From positions 1-64,000 of the forward strand of contig JAGVPB010000037.1 of assembly GCA_020052415.1 (NCBI GenBank): a DNA stretch of 64,000 bases, given 5' to 3'. The DNA comes from Bacteroidales bacterium (GTDB taxonomy: Bacteria > Bacteroidota > Bacteroidia > Bacteroidales > JAADJA01). A program made the translations under genes and the position numbers. Of the stretch, positions 49,222-59,136 are shown in pieces (position 1 is the stretch's first letter; each line of letters starts with the position of its first letter). Below the pieces are notes generated by a model that searched no databases, was not told the origin of the DNA, and saw only the letters and a list, made by a program, of their open reading frames with translations.

Positions 49222-51069
49222 ATGCCGGATATCATTCACCTTTTGCCAGATTCAGTTGCCAACCAGATAGCAGCAGGAGAAGTCATTCAAAGGCCTGCTT
49301 CGGCTGTGAAGGAGTTGCTCGAAAATGCAATTGATTCGGGAGCCGATGAAATCACGCTTGTGATAAAGGATTCCGGCAAAAGCCTGGTCCAGGTTATTGA
49401 TAATGGCTGCGGGATGTCGGAAACGGATGCACGGATGAGCCTCGAACGGCACGCAACTTCAAAAATTAAAACGGCAAATGATCTTTTTGCTATTAAAACA
49501 CTGGGGTTTCGCGGTGAAGCACTGGCATCCATTGCAGCTATTGCACAGGTTGAAATAAAAACCAAACGGATTGAAGATGAACTTGGAACCGTGATCGTGA
49601 TTGAAGGCTCCAGCGTGAAAAGCCAGCAACACTGTGCATGTCATAACGGAACTTCTCTTTTGGTCAAAAACCTGTTCTATAACATCCCGGCAAGAAGAAA
49701 GTTCCTGAAGGGTGATAATACCGAACTGCGACATATAATTGAGGAATTTCAGAGGGTAGTACTGGTAAACCCCGGCATTAAATTTTCATTTTTCAACGGG
49801 AGCCGGCCATTGTTCCAGTTGGGTAAATCCAATCTAAAACAGCGGATAGTTTCGCTTTTAGGACAAGCATTTAATACACGGCTTCTTCCTGTTGAACAGT
49901 CTTCAAATATCGTTTCCATCAAAGGCTTTATCGGCAAACCTGAGTTTGCCAGGAAGACCCGTGGCGATCAATACTTTTTTGTCAACGGTAGGTTCATCAA
50001 ACATGCCTACTTCAATCACGCGGTTGACAGCGCTTTCAGAGAACTCATCCCTTCGGACGCTTTTCCCACTTATTTTCTGTATCTTACCATTGATCCGAAA
50101 GAAATTGATATCAATATTCATCCGACTAAAACCGAAATCAATTTTCAGAATGGACAAGTGATCTATGCCATGATGAGTTCGGCGGTTAAACAGGGATTGG
50201 GTAAATTCAATGTGGTTCAGTCCATTGATTTTGAACCTGAGCAATCTATTCAGTTCTCAATTCCCGGGAAAGATCAGGTAATCAAGCCCCCATTCATTAA
50301 AGTTAATCCCGATTATAATCCATTCGAAACTCCCCTGGTAAAGGGTTCGGATAGCCAAGGCAGCAACAGGTTCAAACCGAAAACGGAGGGATGGGAGAAG
50401 CTTTATGAAACGGAATTAAGTTCCAACCCTGTGGGAAAGCAGGAGATTGAAAAGGTGCCTGCAGGACAGGAAAAACTAATCAGCAATGACGAGGATGAAT
50501 CACCATCAGTTGAAATTATTTTTCAGGTACGAAACAATTATATTGTTTCTGCAATAAAATCCGGGTTAATGATCATTAACCAGCGTGGAGCCTTCGAGAG
50601 GATATTCTTTGAAGGTTATATGAGGTCTTTTGAAGCAGGAAAAGGGATGTCACAGCAACTGCTTTATCCAACTACCATCCAGTTTTCACCGGGAGATGCT
50701 GCAATATTAAAAAGTATCATGCAGGAACTCAGGATTCTTGGGTTTGACCTGGATGAATTTGGTGAAAACACATTTATCATCAATGGGGTTCCGGTTGATT
50801 TGAACAATCCTGCAATCAATGATGTTTTGGAGAATATCATTGAGAATTTTAAGACAAACCAAAGTGATTTGATATCTGATAAAAAAATTAATTTAGCCCG
50901 GCCATTGGCAATAAATATGGCTTTGAACCTGGAGAAAAAACTGGAAAGAGAGGAAATGATTTCAGTCATTGACAGGCTTTTTGCCTGCAAGGTTCCGGAT
51001 GTGTCGCCGGATGGAAGGCCAATTGTCAGAATTATAACATTAAATGAACTCGATCAGATGATGAAATAG
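49222..51069 (+). CDS. mutL: DNA mismatch repair protein MutL
   Basis: IAAGEVIQRPASAVKELLENAIDSGADEITL; GFRGEALASIAAI. Confidence 0.96.
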   Translation: MPDIIHLLPDSVANQIAAGEVIQRPASAVKELLENAIDSGADEITLVIKDSGKSLVQVIDNGCGMSETDARMSLERHATSKIKTANDLFAIKTLGFRGEALASIAAIAQVEIKTKRIEDELGTVIVIEGSSVKSQQHCACHNGTSLLVKNLFYNIPARRKFLKGDNTELRHIIEEFQRVVLVNPGIKFSFFNGSRPLFQLGKSNLKQRIVSLLGQAFNTRLLPVEQSSNIVSIKGFIGKPEFARKTRGDQYFFVNGRFIKHAYFNHAVDSAFRELIPSDAFPTYFLYLTIDPKEIDINIHPTKTEINFQNGQVIYAMMSSAVKQGLGKFNVVQSIDFEPEQSIQFSIPGKDQVIKPPFIKVNPDYNPFETPLVKGSDSQGSNRFKPKTEGWEKLYETELSSNPVGKQEIEKVPAGQEKLISNDEDESPSVEIIFQVRNNYIVSAIKSGLMIINQRGAFERIFFEGYMRSFEAGKGMSQQLLYPTTIQFSPGDAAILKSIMQELRILGFDLDEFGENTFIINGVPVDLNNPAINDVLENIIENFKTNQSDLISDKKINLARPLAINMALNLEKKLEREEMISVIDRLFACKVPDVSPDGRPIVRIITLNELDQMMK

Positions 51070-51130
51070 CTGAATAAAAATGCTAAATAGCAGAAGTAAA
51101 AAGTTAAATGTAAATTGTAATACTTAACCC

Positions 51131-51958
51131 ATGGAGCAATTCCGACCCACTGGATTCAGAATATTACCGCCGGTTGTTAAAAACCTGCTGATCATAAACG
51201 GATTGTTTTTTCTGGCTACCATCGCTACAGGAACAAAATTCGGTTTTGATCTTACCGATATGCTTGGCCTGCATTATTTTGCTGCTGACAAGTTCAAACC
51301 TTACCAAATCATCACATACATGTTCATGCATGGCGGATTTGCACATGTTTTTTTCAATATGTTCGCCTTGTGGATGTTTGGTAATGCCCTTGAAAATATT
51401 TGGGGGCCAAGAAAATTTTTAACTTATTACATTATTACAGGTATCGGTGCTGCAATTACGCACTATGTCGTATTTTATTTTGAGATTTCGCCTGTTCTGG
51501 CGGCCATCAACGATTATTTAAATAGTCCCTCCCCTGAAAAGCTGAACCTCTTCCTGAATTCAGGATATTTTAAAATAACTTCTGTAGAGGTACAGGATAG
51601 CTTTAACCTTTTTCGAAATGAGTATAATGATCTTCTGTCCACCAATCCTACCAAAGCCCTTCAACTCAGCCTCGATTTTATCTCCGAGTATAAAGTAGAT
51701 TTTCTGAATGCACCGGTTGTCGTCGGAGCTTCAGGCGCTGTATTCGGTATTCTTCTTGCGTTTGGTATGATCTTTCCGAACGCCTTGATATATATTTACT
51801 TTGCTATTCCAATTAAAGCCAAATATTTCGTTATTCTTTATGGAGCTATCGAGCTTTTTTCGGGGGTCTTTAACACTGGTAGTAATGTAGCTCATTTTGC
51901 TCATCTCGGTGGTATGGTATTTGGGTATTTCCTTTTACTGTTCTGGAAAAAGAGATAA
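51131..51958 (+). CDS. Rhomboid family intramembrane serine protease
   Basis: MFMHGGFAHVFFNMFALWMFG; VVGASGAVFGILLAFG; HFAHLGGMVFG. Confidence 0.92.
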   Translation: MEQFRPTGFRILPPVVKNLLIINGLFFLATIATGTKFGFDLTDMLGLHYFAADKFKPYQIITYMFMHGGFAHVFFNMFALWMFGNALENIWGPRKFLTYYIITGIGAAITHYVVFYFEISPVLAAINDYLNSPSPEKLNLFLNSGYFKITSVEVQDSFNLFRNEYNDLLSTNPTKALQLSLDFISEYKVDFLNAPVVVGASGAVFGILLAFGMIFPNALIYIYFAIPIKAKYFVILYGAIELFSGVFNTGSNVAHFAHLGGMVFGYFLLLFWKKR

Positions 51959-51975
51959 TCAGAAAAACCGGCATT

Positions 51976-52908
51976 ATGTATAGCAGCAACGATAGTAATT
52001 ATTACCGGCAAAATCCGATGGAGAACATTAAAGGTTTCTTCAGGAGTAAAAACATGCTGGTAAAGCTGATCCTGATCAATGTTGTTGTCTGGCTGGCGAT
52101 CATGTTTCTGGATGTGGTTTTTGACCTTTATAAAGTTGATTTTACAAAAGATGTTGTCGGTTGGTTCGCAGTACCTGCCGCACTTGATAAGCTTGTAACC
52201 CAACCCTGGACTCTGATTACCTATATGTTCCTGCATTTCGATTTCTGGCATATCCTGTTCAATATGCTTTGGTTGTATTGGTTTGGTAGGATATTCCTCG
52301 AATACCTGAACGAAAGGCAGTTGCTTACTACCTATATCATTGGCGGATTGGCCGGAGCCGTTTTTTATATATTGTCGTATAATCTTTTCCCAAAATTTGA
52401 AGACAGTTATCGTCAGTCTGTAGCGTTGGGAGCATCCGCATCGGTGATGGCTATTGTTGTTGCCATTTCATTATATGTTCCAAATTACAGGATGCACCTG
52501 CTGTTTATCGGACCTGTAAAAATTATCTATATCGCCTTGTTTTCGGTAGTTCTCGATGTTCTGATGATACGGTCCACCAATTCAGGTGGCCATCTTGCGC
52601 ATTTAGGAGGAGCGCTCTGGGGATTTTTCTTTATCTATATGCTTAAAAACAGGATTGATATCAGTAGCATATTCAGCCTATTTTCATTTAAAAGAATCAG
52701 AAATCCATTTAAAAGAAATAAAAAGGCAAAATTCAAAAAAGTATATACCAATACAAGAGTTAAAACCGATGAAGAATATAACCTGGAGAAAAAAATGACC
52801 CAGCAGAAGATAGATGAAATTTTAGATAAAATATCAAGGACCGGTTATGAGAACCTTTCGAAACAGGAAAAGGAATTGCTTTTCAGAACCAGCAGGAAAG
52901 GGAAATAA
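51976..52908 (+). CDS. Rhomboid family intramembrane serine protease
   Basis: MFLHFDFWHILFNMLWLYWFG; ALGASASVMAIV; GGHLAHLGGALWG. Confidence 0.92.
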   Translation: MYSSNDSNYYRQNPMENIKGFFRSKNMLVKLILINVVVWLAIMFLDVVFDLYKVDFTKDVVGWFAVPAALDKLVTQPWTLITYMFLHFDFWHILFNMLWLYWFGRIFLEYLNERQLLTTYIIGGLAGAVFYILSYNLFPKFEDSYRQSVALGASASVMAIVVAISLYVPNYRMHLLFIGPVKIIYIALFSVVLDVLMIRSTNSGGHLAHLGGALWGFFFIYMLKNRIDISSIFSLFSFKRIRNPFKRNKKAKFKKVYTNTRVKTDEEYNLEKKMTQQKIDEILDKISRTGYENLSKQEKELLFRTSRKGK

Positions 52909-53017
52909 CAGGTACCATACAGGTCGTATGGGCACTTCAGCCAACTTCAATTGAAAAGAAAGTTCAGAGAATATAATTTTACTGTCAGCGTTTATAAACA
53001 TACTATTTGATTAAGCC

Positions 53018-54154
53018 GTGCAAATAATACCTCAAAAGAAAAACATTTCATTCATTTCATGGGTTTTTCTTTTGCTGAACATTGCTGCAGTTGTACTCCT
53101 GCTTACCGTTTACATTTCCATTTACATAAATCCATCAAAATTTTCACTGATTGCCTTTGCCGGACTTGCATACCCCGTAATACTTGTGTTGAACATTGCG
53201 TTTGTTATTTTTTGGATTTTTATCAGGATTAAATATTCTTTGTTGTCCCTGCTTTTTATTTTAATTGGTTGGAATCACATTGGAAGGCTTGTGCAGATTA
53301 ATTCCAAAACAGAAATTCCCGAAGGAAAAAAATCTGTTAAAGTTCTGTCGTACAACATACAGAATTTTGTCAATAAAAACATTTCTGATACCAGGTACAT
53401 TACCGACTTTAAGAACCAGGCCAGGATAACGAAGTTCATAATTGATCAAAAGGCCGATATTATTTGTCTTCAGGAGATGCTTTACGACAGGGGTGATCAC
53501 AGGAATTTTGCCGTTGATTTCGGCAAGAAATGCAATACTACTAACTTCTATTACCGTAATTATTTTCAAACGAAGAAGAAAAAACTTGATGCCATTGCCA
53601 TTTTTACACGTTATCCAATGATTGATAAAGGCTTTCTGGAGTATGACAATAAAACAATCGGCATATATACCGATTTGCTGATGGGAGCCGATACGGTTAG
53701 ACTTTATAACCTTCACTTGGCATCCATACATTTCAGGAAGGAGGATTATGATTTTATTTCTGATTTGCAGAATCAGACGGATCAAAACGAAATTAAGGAA
53801 AATTCGCTCAAGGTATTATCAAAAATCAGGTCGGCTTATACTACGAGGGGACGGCAGGTTAAAATTCTTAAAGAGCATATTAATAAATGCCCTTATGCAT
53901 TTATTATCTGCGGCGATTTCAACGATACTCCTTCTTCTTATGTTTACAAAGCCCTACGTAAGGAGACCAAAGATGCATTTGTAGAAAGCGGGGGCGGATT
54001 CGGAGTTACTTTTGCGGGTAAAAGTTTCCCTTCATTCAGGATAGACTATATTCTTCACCATGATAAGTTTGAAAGTTATAGTTTTACAAGACACAAGATT
54101 GCTTTATCAGACCATTACCCGGTTTCATGTACGCTCGTAGAGGAGGAAGATTGA
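53018..54154 (+). CDS. Endonuclease/exonuclease/phosphatase family protein
   Basis: VLSYNIQNF, ICLQEM, ICGDFNDTPSSYVYKAL, LSDHYPV. Confidence 0.9.
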   Translation: MQIIPQKKNISFISWVFLLLNIAAVVLLLTVYISIYINPSKFSLIAFAGLAYPVILVLNIAFVIFWIFIRIKYSLLSLLFILIGWNHIGRLVQINSKTEIPEGKKSVKVLSYNIQNFVNKNISDTRYITDFKNQARITKFIIDQKADIICLQEMLYDRGDHRNFAVDFGKKCNTTNFYYRNYFQTKKKKLDAIAIFTRYPMIDKGFLEYDNKTIGIYTDLLMGADTVRLYNLHLASIHFRKEDYDFISDLQNQTDQNEIKENSLKVLSKIRSAYTTRGRQVKILKEHINKCPYAFIICGDFNDTPSSYVYKALRKETKDAFVESGGGFGVTFAGKSFPSFRIDYILHHDKFESYSFTRHKIALSDHYPVSCTLVEEED

Positions 54155-54265
54155 CCCGGAGTTAAAAATTGTCGTTTTATAAATACAATCCACTCTTTAA
54201 CTATGTTCAATTTCCATTTAATATTTTGTCTATTTTAGCTTTAATTTTTTTGTCAGCATAACAAT

Positions 54266-54970
54266 ATGAAACACATTGATTTTAATATTTATTTTACCAT
54301 TTTAATTTTCACCTGTATTCCGTCATTATTCGGTCAGTTACCGGCAGATTCGGTTCTTCTTCAACGCAATCAATTATTTATTGATTTTAATAATGCTGAA
54401 GATAGCATGAACACTCTTACCCGCAACAACTTAATGATTTTGAACGGTAAAGCCCGGAATCTGGTTGAAATGGATAATGCCATCATTAACCAATACCTTT
54501 ATTATGAAATTGAGAATAATAAGATTCTTACACATAAAGTGGAACAGCTGACTCTTGAGATCACCCTTCTGCAAAAAGAGGCCGAAGTCAACAGGCAATT
54601 AGCTGATGAAAGGAAATACTTTATGAAAACACTTCTGATTACATCAGCAGTAGTCGGTTTGTTATTAATTGTGGCAGTTATTTTATTTATTGACAGGCAG
54701 ATCAGGTTTCGCAGCATAAAACTTGAACTTGAACGAACCTGGCCTTTGAAAGAGGAGAGGCGTAAAGACGACCTGTCGCAACGTGAAATCAATGAATTGA
54801 ACAATAAAATTGAAGAGCAGAAATCGAAAAACCTGGCATTGACAAGTCAGATTGAAGAGCTTAACCGGTCAATCAAGGAGAAGGAAGAAAGTCTCGTAAA
54901 AGAGCAGAGTTCAAAAAAACAAATAGAGGAAGAAATCAGGAAACTGATATCACAGATTAAAAACCAGTAA
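54266..54970 (+). CDS. Hypothetical coiled-coil membrane protein
   Basis: Signal peptide, central TM, C-terminal coiled coil. Confidence 0.6.
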   Translation: MKHIDFNIYFTILIFTCIPSLFGQLPADSVLLQRNQLFIDFNNAEDSMNTLTRNNLMILNGKARNLVEMDNAIINQYLYYEIENNKILTHKVEQLTLEITLLQKEAEVNRQLADERKYFMKTLLITSAVVGLLLIVAVILFIDRQIRFRSIKLELERTWPLKEERRKDDLSQREINELNNKIEEQKSKNLALTSQIEELNRSIKEKEESLVKEQSSKKQIEEEIRKLISQIKNQ

Positions 54971-55074
54971 TTAAAGTTTAATCGTTGCAGTAGTAGTGGC
55001 AGTCGCAGTGGTAGCTGCAGTAGTCGTAGAAATCATTTTTTACCGGGAAAAAGATTCTTTTTGTTTAGCTTCAA

Positions 55075-55170
55075 ACTTTAAACTCAAAACTCAAAACTTG
55101 GAACTCAGAACTCAGAACTCGGAACTCGGAACTCGGAACTTCAAACTCCGAACTCAGTCCCCGGAACTCA
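55075..55170. repeat. Heptamer tandem array (ggaactc/agaactc units)
   Basis: aaactcaaaactcaaaacttggaactcagaactcagaactcggaactcggaactcggaac. Confidence 0.85.
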
Positions 55171-56548
55171 TCATATTCTCAATATCTTTTATGCTTTTAG
55201 GTATAGGTTTTCCCAATACTTTATTACCGGTTTCAGTTACCAGGATATTATCTTCAATCCTGATGCCTCCGAAATCTTTAAAGGACTCAGCTTTATCATA
55301 ATTAATAAATTCCGTGAATTTCTTTTCGCTTCGCCATTTGTCAATCAATGCAGGAATAAAATAAATACCCGGTTCAATGGTGAATACATAACCCGGCTGA
55401 TGTTCTTTACCCAATCTTAAGAAAGCCGTCCCGAACTGTTCGCTGCGTTTTACCTTATCGTTATAGCCGATATAGTTTTCACCCATTCCTTCCATATCAT
55501 GAACATCGAGGCCGAGCATGTGTCCGAGTCCATGAGGGAAAAACATGGCATGTGCACCTTTCGCAACCGCATCATCCACATTTCCCGACATCAGTCCAAG
55601 ATTTTTCAATCCTGAAGCAATAATTTTCGCTGCCATGAGATGAAGTTCTTTGTTTGTTATTCCCGGTTTTGTGGCTGTAATAGTCTTTTGGTTGGCCTCC
55701 AGGACGATTTCATAAATGTCCTTTTGCCTCTGGTTGAATTTGCCCCCAACGGGGACAGTCCGTGTGATATCGCTTGCATAGTGCATGGTCGTTTCAGCGC
55801 CGGCATCAGTTACGAGCATTCTTCCAAGAGTTAATGTATTGCCGTGATAGTGATTATGCAGCGTCTCACCATGAACGCTTAAAATAATCGGAAAAGAAAC
55901 GGGCCCGCCTTTCGCAAGTGAAATGCCTTCAATGGTACCGGCAATTTCTCTCTCAATCACGCCCGGTTTAGCCATACGCATCGAGGTAGTGTGCATTTCG
56001 TAGGCAATATCAACTGCTTTTTCTATTTCTGCAATTTCAAATTCATCTTTAACCGAACGCAATTTGATGATTCCTTTGATCAAATCTACTGAAACATGAT
56101 TTCGGATTTCACCGATAGGGATACCGAGCAGGTTACTGATCTGCATATAGGTTTCACCTCTGTATGGCGGTACAAAGTGTATTTTTCTGCCTTTGGACTT
56201 TGCTTCTGATATTATTTCGGGTAGCGCTTTGAGAGGAGCAGTGTTGTTTACTCCCGCTTTTGCAGCCTGATCACTCATCAGCGGTTGAGGCCCCATCCAG
56301 ATAATATCGTCAATGTCAACGTCATTACCGAAAATGTAATCTTTATTGTTATCAATATCAATTACTCCAGCAAGATCAGGATGATCAAGTCCGAAAAAAT
56401 ACAGGAAATTGCTGTCCTGCCTGAAAGCGTATGTATTTGCCGGATAATTATATGATGCCTCCGGATTTCCAAGGATCAGGATGATACCGCTTTTCACTTC
56501 TGATATCAGGCGGTTGCGGCGGTCGGTATAAATTTTTGCGTCGAACAT
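55154..56548 (-). CDS. pepP: Xaa-Pro aminopeptidase (M24B)
   Basis: MLVTDAGAETTMHYASDITRTVPVGGKFNQRQKDIYEIVL; HGLGHMLGLDVHDMEG; FTIEPGIYF. Confidence 0.9.
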   Translation of the reverse strand: MFDAKIYTDRRNRLISEVKSGIILILGNPEASYNYPANTYAFRQDSNFLYFFGLDHPDLAGVIDIDNNKDYIFGNDVDIDDIIWMGPQPLMSDQAAKAGVNNTAPLKALPEIISEAKSKGRKIHFVPPYRGETYMQISNLLGIPIGEIRNHVSVDLIKGIIKLRSVKDEFEIAEIEKAVDIAYEMHTTSMRMAKPGVIEREIAGTIEGISLAKGGPVSFPIILSVHGETLHNHYHGNTLTLGRMLVTDAGAETTMHYASDITRTVPVGGKFNQRQKDIYEIVLEANQKTITATKPGITNKELHLMAAKIIASGLKNLGLMSGNVDDAVAKGAHAMFFPHGLGHMLGLDVHDMEGMGENYIGYNDKVKRSEQFGTAFLRLGKEHQPGYVFTIEPGIYFIPALIDKWRSEKKFTEFINYDKAESFKDFGGIRIEDNILVTETGNKVLGKPIPKSIKDIENMMSSGD

Positions 56549-56691
56549 GGTTTGAAGATTGACTGAAGTTTAGAATGACTAAATTTACTAAAATTATAAA
56601 TGACTTGAATGATTAAAACTGTTGACGAATCAAATTGTTTGCTAAAATATTAATAATCTTTATTGGTCACCGGATTATTATTAAATTTGAG

Positions 56692-56699
56692 TCAAATTT
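56692..56699 (+). promoter_or_regulatory. Bacteroidetes -7 box TAAATTTG
   Basis: TAaaTTTG, 15 bp upstream of the ATG at 56714. Confidence 0.4.
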
Positions 56700-56713
56700 T
56701 AAAACCTTAAATT

Positions 56714-57550
56714 ATGAAAAGAGTTATTTTATTCATTTCGCTGATTCTTGGTTCTACGCCGATAAGCATCGGGCAGAATTTCTCAACCCTTGGTGAAATT
56801 TATAATTTCGAGGTAGGTGATGAGTTCCAGATTTTTTCGCGGGATATAAGTATGAATTACGGAAACAACGATACTGTTTATTATCTGACGCGAAATGTGA
56901 TAACCTCAAAATCCAGTATTGCCGATTCTTTGGTTTATGTTCAGAACACTGATATATTTACATGTGACTTTAGTCAGGCATTACCTGTGATCCTCGATAC
57001 CATCTTACTGAGTCATCCCGAAAACTTAGTCTTTCCTGTACCTGATTCTGTGATATTTGTTCCAAACTCATCCGATACAGTGTATTGGAATCAGGATAGT
57101 TACAACGGCAGGAAAATATGCGTTAATACATGGTCGCAACCCAATTCGTACACATCCATGTTCTTTGTTGATGGATGTGGTTTAGCAAAAGAGCGATACT
57201 TTAATACGTTGACCGGAATGGATTGTGATTCATTATTTTATTTCAAAAAAGGTAATGAGGAATGGGGACAGAAAGTATTGAATTCAATTAGTGAACCAAA
57301 AATTCAAGAAACTATTTACCTTTTTCCAAATCCTGTTGGGGACGAACTAACAATCAAATATCTTGAGTCAAATTTTAAAATTCAGAATGTTTTTTTATTA
57401 AACAATTTAGGTGCATCGGTTCCAATGAGGATCATAAATTATGGGAATGAAAAAATGCAGATTGATTGATCAGGCTTGATTCATGGCTTATATTTCCTGA
57501 GAATTTGTACCGATCAAAATACTTTCACGAAAAACTTCATCAAACTTTAA
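56714..57550 (+). pseudogene. T9SS type A sorting domain protein split by in-frame TGA at 57467-57469
   Basis: ...NEKMQID[TGA]SGLIHGLYFLRICTDQNTFTKNFIKL*; the same frame completes the T9SS CTD after the TGA and ends in TAA at 57548-57550. Confidence 0.75.
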
Positions 57551-57559
57551 CTTTCGACC

Positions 57560-58390
57560 ATGAAAACCCGTCAACCTGCTGTAGCAGGATCATTTTATCC
57601 TGGAAATAAAGCGGCCATTATAAATCTCCTTACCGGCGTGATGATTAAAGAAGCGCCGTTAATCGATAGAAAGCTATCGCAAAAAAAGATCATCGGTGCA
57701 GTAGTACCTCACGCTGGTTATATGTTCTCTGCCTACCAGGCGGTTCATTTTTTTGAAATTCTGAAACATTCGGAACAGCATTTCGACACTTTTTTTATCA
57801 TCAATCCCAATCATACTGGCTATGGCGCCGAAATTGCCCTTGATGAAAACGATTACTGGGAAACGCCTTTCGGAAAAGTTGAGATTGACAGGCAGTATTA
57901 TCCCCTCCTCGGGTTCAGTGAATCTTCATCGGCTCATAAGTATGAGCACTCCGGCGAAGTGATGGTCCCGATGCTGCAGCATTTCCTGGATTATTCCTTT
58001 AAAATCGTTCCGATAACCATGTCGAAGCAAAATCCTCAAAATGCAAAGATCATCGCCGAAGCAATTTTCACTGGCAATAAGGAATTGAAAAAGAAAATCT
58101 GCCTGATTGCCTCCTCGGACTTTTCGCATTATGTTGATCCGAAAGAAGGCAAGCGATTGGACCGTTATGTGATTGATGAAATTTTAAACTTGAATGCAGA
58201 AGGAATTTACAAACAAATAAAAGAAAAACAGATCACTGTTTGCGGCTATGGCCCGATCATGACGCTGATTGAGTATTCGAAACTAGTAACCGACAGTCCC
58301 ATCTCGCATATTTTAAAGATCGGCCACTCCGGTGAAGTGATCCCATCGGAGGAGGTAGTGGATTATGTGAGTATGATGGTGAATGAGTAA
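57560..58390 (+). CDS. AmmeMemoRadiSam system protein B (Memo-like)
   Basis: RQPAVAGSFYPGNKAAI; GAVVPHAGYMFSAYQAVHFFE; ASSDFSHYV. Confidence 0.92.
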   Translation: MKTRQPAVAGSFYPGNKAAIINLLTGVMIKEAPLIDRKLSQKKIIGAVVPHAGYMFSAYQAVHFFEILKHSEQHFDTFFIINPNHTGYGAEIALDENDYWETPFGKVEIDRQYYPLLGFSESSSAHKYEHSGEVMVPMLQHFLDYSFKIVPITMSKQNPQNAKIIAEAIFTGNKELKKKICLIASSDFSHYVDPKEGKRLDRYVIDEILNLNAEGIYKQIKEKQITVCGYGPIMTLIEYSKLVTDSPISHILKIGHSGEVIPSEEVVDYVSMMVNE

Positions 58391-58431
58391 AAATAATCGT
58401 TCAGGATACGGTATAATTCATCACACAAATT

Positions 58432-58459
58432 TTCACGCTAAGACGCTAAGTCGCAAAGA
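58432..58459. repeat. 8-bp-period repeat (acgctaag acgctaag tcgcaaag) upstream of hicBA
   Basis: tttcacgctaagacgctaagtcgcaaag. Confidence 0.6.
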
Positions 58460-58486
58460 ATAATTAATTTTGCTAAAAAGAAGTTT

Positions 58487-58675
58487 ATGAAAACAAAATA
58501 TATCTACTGGAAAGAAGGCAAATGGTGGATTGGCTATCTTGAAGAATATCCCGATTATTTGACACAGGGATCAACGCTTGAGGAATTAATAGATAATCTG
58601 AAAGATATATACCATGAACTGACAAGCGGTTCCATACCATCGGTGAGAAAAACCGGCACTCTGGAAATTGCATGA
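58487..58675 (+). CDS. hicB: HicB-like antitoxin
   Basis: MKTKYIYWKEGKWWIGYLEEYPDYLTQGSTLEELIDNLKDIYHEL; followed by hicA with a 4-bp overlap. Confidence 0.8.
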   Translation: MKTKYIYWKEGKWWIGYLEEYPDYLTQGSTLEELIDNLKDIYHELTSGSIPSVRKTGTLEIA

Positions 58676-58848
58676 AAAGAAGAATTTTGATAAAGAAATT
58701 GCAGGAAAAGGGTTGTGTATTAATCAGGCATGGTGGTAAGCATAATTGGTATTTAAATCCAAAAACGAACCGATCCCAGCCTGTTCCGAGGCACACTGAT
58801 ATAAATGAATACCTGGCAAAGCATATCCTTAAAATGCTTGGCGATTAA
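58672..58848 (+). CDS. hicA: HicA-like mRNA interferase toxin (58 aa, absent from the ORF track)
   Basis: MKRRILIKKLQEKGCVLIRHGGKHNWYLNPKTNRSQPVPRHTDINEYLAKHILKMLGD*; GCVLIRHGGKHNWY and PVPRHTDIN are HicA hallmarks. Confidence 0.88.
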   Translation: MKRRILIKKLQEKGCVLIRHGGKHNWYLNPKTNRSQPVPRHTDINEYLAKHILKMLGD

Positions 58849-58898
58849 CTTCCCCTTTATTTTTACCATTTATACTGAATAATTCACCTTTCAAACTT

Positions 58899-58928
58899 CT
58901 ACACGCAAAGGCGCGAAGACGCAAAGAT
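58899..58928. repeat. 8-bp-period repeat (acgcaaag gcgcgaag acgcaaag) downstream of hicBA
   Basis: ctacacgcaaaggcgcgaagacgcaaagat. Confidence 0.6.
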
Positions 58929-59070
58929 TTACTAAAGCTTATTGTTTAACTCCATGTTATAGAGCATCGCAACTGACAATCAAACAACCAATATAATCAA
59001 TTTTATTAAATTATGATTTGATCCCTTCATTGAGATCGTTTGAAATTAATAATACATTCGGATTTCTTCT

Positions 59071-59078
59071 TAAATTTG
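59071..59078 (+). promoter_or_regulatory. Bacteroidetes -7 box TAAATTTG
   Basis: TAaaTTTG upstream of the E2 gene. Confidence 0.5.
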
Positions 59079-59136
59079 CAAACTTTAAAAAACACCCTTT
59101 GTTTATCTCACAAAGCAAGTTTGAAAACGAAATATT

